Shown here one piece after another: positions 58,468-64,000 of a DNA stretch of 64,000 nt. The stretch is from positions 3,410,001-3,474,000 of the forward strand of contig NZ_CP080412.1 of assembly GCF_019457635.1 (NCBI RefSeq). Direction: 5' to 3'. The notes below the pieces were generated by a model that did not search any database, was not told the origin of the DNA, and was given only the letters and a program-made list of their open reading frames with translations. This DNA comes from Shewanella mangrovisoli (lineage in GTDB: Bacteria; Pseudomonadota; Gammaproteobacteria; Enterobacterales; Shewanellaceae). The position numbers and the translations under genes are program-made. Position 1 is the first letter of the stretch. The number at the start of each line of letters is the position of its first letter.

Positions 58468-58556
58468 TGAGCTTCCTCTAATGGATACCGCAGCCTCAAG
58501 GGCTGCGGCATGTCGGATCGCAGTGACTCAGCTTAACAAATGATGAGTCGATAGCA

Positions 58557-58943
58557 CTATTTTAAACGCTGACAATCCAATAAGTTAACTACTATTCCCT
58601 GCAGCTGATCTAAATCGGCTGCCGTCCCCGTGCTAACCGCTTCTGTTACGCCGGAGACTAAACTGTCTCTATCCGGAATACGGTTGGCACAATACGTGCG
58701 ATTCGCCTCTTGGAAACGTTTACCGCCGCGGTACTTGAGCGCCCTAGACTCATAGCCATTGGTTTCAAGCCTTGCGCCTAATGCCTCAGATTTAAACATT
58801 AACGCGCCATCGACTATGCCCTCAAGGTAGCTTTGACAGGTTTGTGATGCGACATCCTTGTTACAGGCATCAATCTGCGAAGCCATTGCGCTTGAAGAAA
58901 GTGTTAACAGTGCTGCCATTCCTACTAATTTCATATTTATCAT
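58557..58943 (-). CDS. Small secreted protein between nhaA and nhaR, Rap1a-like pattern
   Basis: A 128-residue protein with a signal peptide (about 1-21, ending AMAS). The mature part has four cysteines (in IDACNKD, SQTCQSYLEGIVDG, YCANRIPD and LLDCQRL), probably forming disulfides. C-xx-YLEGIVDG and the later YC...SGVTEAV resemble, weakly, the Rap1a/Tai immunity-like family. GGAG lies seven bases before the ATG and overlaps the nhaA stop codon, so it is probably translated from the nhaA transcript. Function unknown. Confidence 0.78.
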   Translation of the reverse strand: MINMKLVGMAALLTLSSSAMASQIDACNKDVASQTCQSYLEGIVDGALMFKSEALGARLETNGYESRALKYRGGKRFQEANRTYCANRIPDRDSLVSGVTEAVSTGTAADLDQLQGIVVNLLDCQRLK

Positions 58944-58945
58944 AG

Positions 58946-60115
58946 TTATACTCCTTTTTTAGGTAACACTTTTGATAACCAGAAATACCCGATCAAGGCC
59001 GCCAGAATTGAGCCTATCAAGGTGCCAAGGCGCGCTAAGTCGCCGTACATAGGGTCTGCTTGCTCAAATGCCAGCGAAGCAATAAACATCGACATCGTAA
59101 AACCAATACCACACATTGCCGCCACTGGCGCAATCTGCTTCCAGCCAATCCCATCGGGTAATTGTGCCAACTTCAGTTTGACGGCCACATAACTAAACAG
59201 CATCACACCAATCGGCTTACCTAACATGAGTCCCAATGCAATCCCAACGGGCACAGGGGAAATCAGGGTATCCAAACTCATGTTACCTAAGGCCACTCCC
59301 GCATTCGCAAAGGCAAAGACTGGCAGGATAAGGAAGGTGCTCCAAGGGTGCAGGCTATGCTCTAAATGCTCAGAGGGTGAACTGCCATCCTTTGCCCGCA
59401 GTGGGATACAGAAGGCAATAATCACACCTGCCAAAGTCGCGTGGACGCCAGACTTCAATACCGCGACCCACAGGACGAGTCCCAACACGCCATAGGGTGC
59501 TAATGCTGTCACGCCTTTACGGTTTAAGGCCACTAAACCGACAATCGCAATGCTGGCAATAATTAAGCTAATGGTTGACAGATCGCTGCTGTAGAAGAGC
59601 GCAATAATCACAATCACGCCTAAATCATCGATAATAGCGAGCGCCAGTAGGAAGACCTTCAATGCCACAGGCACGCGGCTACCCAGCAACGCCATTATGC
59701 CGAGTGCAAACGCAATATCGGTAGCAGCAGGAATGGCCCAGCCCGCTTGGGTTACAGGATCGCCGTAGTTAAATAGCAGATAAATGCCAGCCGGCACTAA
59801 CATACCACCAATTGCCGCGAAGGTTGGCAGTGAAGCCTGAGCCACACTGGATAAGGCGCCTTCTAACAGTTCACGCTTTACCTCTAAGCCAATCAATAAG
59901 AAAAACAATGCCATCAGGCCATCGTTAATCCACAGCAACAGCGGCTTATGCAGATCGAGCGCGCCGACACGCACTTGTACTTCAGTACCGAGAAAACCTT
60001 GATAGAGTCCCGCTAGAGGAGAATTGGCCATGAGCATGGCTAAGACAACAGCAACCAATAACAGGATGCCGCCAGCCGATTCCTGGCTCAGAAAATTTCT
60101 AATTGCTTTTTCCAT
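58946..60115 (-). CDS. nhaA: Na+/H+ antiporter NhaA
   Basis: A 389-residue inner-membrane antiporter exporting Na+ or Li+ in exchange for two protons, activated at alkaline pH. The NhaA fold has twelve helices; diagnostic stretches are [33 protein letters not shown] and [17 protein letters not shown], which holds the two adjacent ion-binding Asp residues, and [13 protein letters not shown] 60115 is preceded by GGAG at good spacing; the longer frame to 60190 is rejected. Confidence 0.97.
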   Translation of the reverse strand: MEKAIRNFLSQESAGGILLLVAVVLAMLMANSPLAGLYQGFLGTEVQVRVGALDLHKPLLLWINDGLMALFFLLIGLEVKRELLEGALSSVAQASLPTFAAIGGMLVPAGIYLLFNYGDPVTQAGWAIPAATDIAFALGIMALLGSRVPVALKVFLLALAIIDDLGVIVIIALFYSSDLSTISLIIASIAIVGLVALNRKGVTALAPYGVLGLVLWVAVLKSGVHATLAGVIIAFCIPLRAKDGSSPSEHLEHSLHPWSTFLILPVFAFANAGVALGNMSLDTLISPVPVGIALGLMLGKPIGVMLFSYVAVKLKLAQLPDGIGWKQIAPVAAMCGIGFTMSMFIASLAFEQADPMYGDLARLGTLIGSILAALIGYFWLSKVLPKKGV

Positions 60116-60189
60116 CTTGCACTCCAAAAAATCATAATGAACTGAGTGTAGACGAAGAAAAAAAACAAGTATAATCGATAGTTTCGACA

Positions 60190-60215
60190 AAACACCTCGG
60201 TAATTCCGAAGTGTT
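60190..60215 (-). terminator. Intrinsic terminator of thyA
   Basis: On the minus strand AACACTTCGG-AATTA-CCGAGGTGTT is followed by TTGT; one G-T pair lies in the stem. It lies about 20 bp after the thyA stop codon. Confidence 0.7.
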
Positions 60216-60232
60216 AGTCGATTTATTCGCCA

Positions 60233-61027
60233 TTAAACGGCGACAGGGGCTTTGATATGCGGGTGTGGATCGTAGTGAGTTAGCTCGAAATCCTCGAATT
60301 GATAATCGAAAATAGAAGCGGGTTTACGCAGGATCGTCATGGTGGGTAACGGTCTTGGCTCGCGGCTTAACTGCAACGCCGTTTGTTCCATATGGTTGGA
60401 GTACAAATGGGTATCGCCGCCCGTCCACACAAAGTCACCCAAAGCTAAATCACATTGCTGTGCCACCATCATGGTCAGCAGAGCATAACTGGCGATATTG
60501 AAAGGTAAACCTAAGAACACATCACAGCTACGCTGGTACAGCTGACAGGATAATTTGCCATCGGCAACATAGAATTGGAAAAAGGCATGGCAAGGTGCCA
60601 GCGCCATTTTATCCAGTTCACCCACGTTCCACGCCGACACAATTAAACGACGTGAATCGGGTTGAGATTTGATTTGTGCAATCACCTGCGAGATTTGATC
60701 AATAGCATCGCCACTTTGGGTCGGCCAGCTGCGCCACTGCGCGCCATAAACAGGGCCTAAATCGCCGTTTTCATCGGCCCATTCGTCCCAAATACTGACT
60801 TTATTCTCACGCAGATAAGCAATATTGGTATCGCCTTTCAGGAACCACAATAACTCATGAATAATCGAGCGCATATGGCACTTCTTGGTAGTGACTAAGG
60901 GGAAGCCCTTACTTAAATCGAAACGCATTTGATAACCAAATACCGAGCGAGTGCCGGTACCTGTGCGGTCTGATTTATCCACACCTTCGGCTAAGATGTG
61001 CTTCATCAAGTCTAAATACTGTTGCAT
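60233..61027 (-). CDS. thyA: Thymidylate synthase ThyA
   Basis: A 264-residue enzyme that methylates dUMP to dTMP using methylenetetrahydrofolate. The catalytic cysteine is Cys146 in [10 protein letters not shown], the same number as in E. coli; [27 protein letters not shown] and HLYSNHMEQ are further hallmarks. It overlaps the lgt stop by one base and shares its operon. Confidence 0.98.
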   Translation of the reverse strand: MQQYLDLMKHILAEGVDKSDRTGTGTRSVFGYQMRFDLSKGFPLVTTKKCHMRSIIHELLWFLKGDTNIAYLRENKVSIWDEWADENGDLGPVYGAQWRSWPTQSGDAIDQISQVIAQIKSQPDSRRLIVSAWNVGELDKMALAPCHAFFQFYVADGKLSCQLYQRSCDVFLGLPFNIASYALLTMMVAQQCDLALGDFVWTGGDTHLYSNHMEQTALQLSREPRPLPTMTILRKPASIFDYQFEDFELTHYDPHPHIKAPVAV

Positions 61028-61833
61028 TACTGCTTACCCTCTGGACGAAGAATTAAATATAAACCGAAGAGGATCATCGGCACAGAGAGGATCTGCCCCA
61101 TCGTCATAAAGCCCCAATAGAGACCTAACTGCGCATCGGGTTGTCTTACGGTTTCAACAATCACACGGAAAATCCCGTATCCGAGTAAGAACATGCCCGA
61201 CACGGCGCCGACTTTCTTCGTTCGTTTACTGAACCAATAGAGGAGCAGGAATAAGGCCACCCCTTCAAGGGCGAATTGATAGAGTTGTGATGGGTGACGA
61301 GGTTCTGGTCCACCACTTGGGAACACCATGGCCCAAGGGACATCGGTGACACGGCCCCACAACTCACCATTGATAAAGTTACCGATCCGCCCCGCACCTA
61401 AGCCAATGGGCACCACGGGTGCCACCATGTCTGCGACCGCAAAGAAGGTACGCTTTTGCTTCCAGGCGATATAAATCATGGCGGTAATCACCCCCATCAG
61501 GCCACCGTGGAAAGACATGCCACCTTCTGAAATCTTAAACAAATACATTGGGCTAGCGAGGAAGTAATCGAAATGATAGAAGAGCACATAGCCGATACGG
61601 CCACCTAAAATCACCCCTAAAAAGCCATAAAACAGCAGATCGGAAACCTGTTCTCTTGACCATAAACCATTGGAGCGGTCGGCCTGGCGATTGAGTAACC
61701 ACATGGCGGCGACAAAACCTACTAAGTAAGTAAATCCATACCAACGCAGGGCGGGTTCAAAGGTTTGTCCAAAAATATCAAAGGGACCAAACTTCACGAT
61801 CACGGGATCGATATTGGGAAAATTCAATGCCAT
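61027..61833 (-). CDS. lgt: Prolipoprotein diacylglyceryl transferase Lgt
   Basis: A 268-residue inner-membrane enzyme that transfers diacylglycerol to the lipobox cysteine of lipoproteins. Seven helices are expected. [23 protein letters not shown] and the Lgt signature [16 protein letters not shown] are present. It is upstream of thyA with a one-base overlap, as in E. coli, and 45 bp downstream of the TauE/SafE-like gene. Confidence 0.98.
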   Translation of the reverse strand: MALNFPNIDPVIVKFGPFDIFGQTFEPALRWYGFTYLVGFVAAMWLLNRQADRSNGLWSREQVSDLLFYGFLGVILGGRIGYVLFYHFDYFLASPMYLFKISEGGMSFHGGLMGVITAMIYIAWKQKRTFFAVADMVAPVVPIGLGAGRIGNFINGELWGRVTDVPWAMVFPSGGPEPRHPSQLYQFALEGVALFLLLYWFSKRTKKVGAVSGMFLLGYGIFRVIVETVRQPDAQLGLYWGFMTMGQILSVPMILFGLYLILRPEGKQ

Positions 61834-61878
61834 AACTTATCCATCAACAGCCTCAAATCGAGGGCTAAACACTAAAAA

Positions 61879-62679
61879 TCAGCTCAGAATTAATTTGAGA
61901 CCGACACACAAGAGTAAAAGTGCAAATATTTTTTTAAGGACTGAGGTAGGCCAAGTGCTTGCCGCCTTAACGCCTACTGGAGCCATTAAAATTGAAGTTA
62001 TTATTAAGCCAAACAGCGCTGGTAAATAGATATACCCTAAGGTGCCCTCAGGGAGATCCGGCGCGTTAAAGCCCGCGATTATATACCCTAAGCTGCCCGA
62101 CAAGGAGATTAATAATCCGGTCGCGGCGGAAAATCCTACTGCTAGACGCATCTGTAAACCAAAATAGGTTAAAAAAGGCACTAACAAGACGCCGCCGCCA
62201 ATCCCCATTAATCCTGCAATCGCGGCAACAATCACGGCCACCACAAACAAAATCATCGAGTTTGGCAGTTCTCGGTTCGATTCAGTTTTAAAGGGATAAG
62301 CCATTTGAATCGCCATTAACATCACAAATATCGCAAACCCTTGTCTGAGGGTCGCCGCAGGGATTTGTTCGGCAATAAAGCCAGACATTAAAGCGCCGAG
62401 AATGATCCCCGGAAACATGGTTCGAAACAATCCCCAGGGCACATTACCGCGTTTATGGTGGGCTCTGGCAGAAGAAATCGAGGTTAAAATAATCGCCGCA
62501 AGGGATGTGGCAATCGCAATATGAGGTAACTGAGCCGAAGTGATACCGACCGAAGGTAAGATATAAAGCAGTGCAGGCACGACAATTAAGCCGCCACCGA
62601 TGCCCAATAACCCCGCCATAAAACCGACAAACGCGCCTAAAGCCAAGCAAATAAAGAACACCGACAGCAAACTATCCAC
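61879..62679 (-). CDS. Sulfite exporter TauE/SafE (TSUP) family protein
   Basis: A 266-residue membrane protein with about eight helices and the family's internal duplication: GLLGIGGGLIVVPALLY (about 24-40) and GLMGIGGGVLLVPFLTY (about 156-172). TSUP proteins move sulfite, sulfoacetate or other organosulfur compounds; the substrate is unknown. It sits between ptsP and lgt, a linkage seen in several gamma-proteobacteria. Confidence 0.9.
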   Translation of the reverse strand: MDSLLSVFFICLALGAFVGFMAGLLGIGGGLIVVPALLYILPSVGITSAQLPHIAIATSLAAIILTSISSARAHHKRGNVPWGLFRTMFPGIILGALMSGFIAEQIPAATLRQGFAIFVMLMAIQMAYPFKTESNRELPNSMILFVVAVIVAAIAGLMGIGGGVLLVPFLTYFGLQMRLAVGFSAATGLLISLSGSLGYIIAGFNAPDLPEGTLGYIYLPALFGLIITSILMAPVGVKAASTWPTSVLKKIFALLLLCVGLKLILS

Positions 62680-62737
62680 ACGGGTACCTACAGCGTGATT
62701 AAGTGAAGCCTTAGCTTAAAGCAAAAGACGCGATTAG

Positions 62738-64000
62738 TTAATTAAGAATTGTGGCTAATCCCTGCTGTGTTAAATATTCTTTAACCAACTCACGCACTTG
62801 GAAACCGTTTGATAGGCTCAAAGCCTGCGACAAGAGTTGCGTCAAATCTGCGCGGGACACTCGGCGCAGCAGGTAATTAATCCGCGCTAAACTGCCTTGG
62901 TTCATACTCAAATGCTGGTATCCCATCGCCACCAACAGAATCGCCCCCATGGGTTCCCCCGCCAGCTCGCCACAGATACTGATATCGAGTTGATGATAAT
63001 CACAATCAAGCCTTGCCTGATGCAGCGCCCGGAGAATACCTGGATGATAACTATCAAACAGTGAGCTCACCCTTGGGTTGTTACGGTCCACAGCGAGTAA
63101 ATATTGGGTCAAATCGTTACTGCCGACCGACACAAAATCGACGCGTTTTGCCACTTCATCTAACTGATATAACAGCGCTGGAACTTCGAGCATAATGCCA
63201 ATGCGCGGCATTTCAATCTGGCTGTTCACATCGTTCTTGAGTTCAACATAGGCCTGCTCTAGATAGGCCAAGGATTGGTCAATTTCATCTAAGTTACTGA
63301 CCATAGGCAGTAAAATACTGAGCTGCTTGCCCTCTCCGCCCGCTTGCAACATCGCCCTTAACTGCACGAGGAATAGCTCAGGGTGATCCAATGATAAGCG
63401 GATACCGCGCCAGCCTAAGAAGGGGTTATCTTCTTTAATCGGGAAATAAGGCAGCGGCTTATCGCCCCCCACATCTAAGGTACGCATCACCACAGGACGA
63501 CCCGATGCCGCCGATAACACCTGTTGATAGACTTTTACCTGCTCGGACTCACTCGGAAAACGCTGTTGCAACATAAAGGGAATTTCGGTGCGATATAGCC
63601 CAATACCATCGGCGCCTTCGGCGATTTCAGAGGCGACACCACTGAGTAACCCAGCGTTAAGGTACAAACGGATCCGTGTTCCATCGAGCATCACCGACGG
63701 CAGGGCTAACTCCTGCGCGTATTGGCGTTGCAACGCCTTTTGCGCCGAAATCAAACTGCGGTATTCGCTAACAATCGCAGGCGATGGCGACACCATTAAT
63801 TGCCCGCGGCTGGCGTTGACCACTAACAGCTTCTGGTCAATATCGGCCGACAACAATTGCTCGACGCCAGTAATGGCGGGCACGCCCAGAGCGCGCGCTA
63901 AAATCGCCGCATGGGAGTTAACGCCCCCCAATTCAGTGACAATACCGGCCAATTTTTGCCGAGGGAATTCGGCGAGCATAGTGGCATCCGCTTCACGCGT
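62738..64000 (-). CDS. ptsP: Phosphoenolpyruvate-protein phosphotransferase PtsP (EI-Ntr), N-terminus outside window
   Basis: The C-terminal 420 residues of Enzyme I of the nitrogen-related phosphotransferase system; the gene continues past the right edge with no start codon required inside the window. Present are the phospho-histidine motif GGVNSHAAILARALGVPAI, the PEP-binding barrel with GIGLYRTEIPFM, RTLDVGGDKPLPYF, SVGSNDLTQYLLAVDRNNP and ICGELAGEP. EI-Ntr carries an N-terminal GAF domain, which would lie beyond the window; assignment to PtsP rather than the sugar PtsI rests on the downstream gene order TSUP-lgt-thyA. Confidence 0.93.
   Translation of the reverse strand, partial: TREADATMLAEFPRQKLAGIVTELGGVNSHAAILARALGVPAITGVEQLLSADIDQKLLVVNASRGQLMVSPSPAIVSEYRSLISAQKALQRQYAQELALPSVMLDGTRIRLYLNAGLLSGVASEIAEGADGIGLYRTEIPFMLQQRFPSESEQVKVYQQVLSAASGRPVVMRTLDVGGDKPLPYFPIKEDNPFLGWRGIRLSLDHPELFLVQLRAMLQAGGEGKQLSILLPMVSNLDEIDQSLAYLEQAYVELKNDVNSQIEMPRIGIMLEVPALLYQLDEVAKRVDFVSVGSNDLTQYLLAVDRNNPRVSSLFDSYHPGILRALHQARLDCDYHQLDISICGELAGEPMGAILLVAMGYQHLSMNQGSLARINYLLRRVSRADLTQLLSQALSLSNGFQVRELVKEYLTQQGLATILN

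Noticed and set aside
58488..58508. CCGCAGCC / GGCTGCGG hairpin as a terminator before nhaR
   Set aside because: It has no T-run on either strand, so termination is not supported; it may simply be an intercistronic hairpin.

Overview
The window is a chromosomal segment of a gamma-proteobacterium, almost certainly Shewanella (inference from protein sequences, gene order and moderate GC; a close relative of the S. oneidensis / MR-4 / ANA-3 group is likely). Most of it is core genome. There are no rRNA or tRNA genes, no intact insertion sequence, no prophage and no CRISPR array that I can see. One short non-autonomous transposon-like element is present at 17173-17435.

Layout. 1-5.7 kb: end of a short-chain fatty acid transporter gene, an FKBP prolyl isomerase, and a large secreted GH18 chitinase. 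The chitinase leader carries a NagR-type palindromic operator and a c-di-GMP-I (GEMM) riboswitch. A ROK-family kinase follows. 6-11.5 kb: an Xaa-Pro aminopeptidase, a PAS-type chemoreceptor and an RhlE-like RNA helicase. 11.6-24.7 kb: a lineage-specific stretch with a DUF1254/DUF1214 secreted protein, an orphan hypothetical, a redoxin, DUF2913, a periplasmic binding protein, a ribbon-helix-helix protein, the MITE, a PfpI-like protein, the YqiJ-YqiK flotillin pair, a DsrE-like protein, an M32 carboxypeptidase and a cluster GNAT-DUF486-DUF2960-RDD. 24.8-28.8 kb: lptF-lptG divergent from pepA.

28.9-38.6 kb is an aromatic amino acid region. A Phe-rich leader peptide and attenuator precede pheA, whose product carries an extra C-terminal domain resembling a DAHP synthase that has lost its metal ligands. 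Then come an NhaP-type antiporter, the nitrosative-stress pair hcp-hcr with an NsrR-like site, and aroF-tyrA. 38.7-42.3 kb: rpsP-rimM-trmD-rplS and ffh. 42.6-45.4 kb: ypjD, a CorB/CNNM transporter and an Mpo1-like protein.

45.5-55 kb is a conserved envelope, stress and translation block, read leftward: rpoE-rseA-rseB-rseC, lepA, lepB-rnc-era-recO, pdxJ-acpS. A sigma-E-type promoter precedes rpoE. nadB diverges from it. 56.8-64 kb: sdhE-ygfX, nhaR, a small secreted protein, nhaA, and an operon ptsP-TauE/SafE-lgt-thyA that runs off the right edge.

The most interesting items are the PheA with the degenerate DAHP-synthase-like tail, the layered control of the chitinase by a GlcNAc-responsive operator plus a c-di-GMP riboswitch, the pheA attenuator, the MITE, and several unexplained inverted repeats. 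Functions are read from recognised motifs only; no database search was possible.
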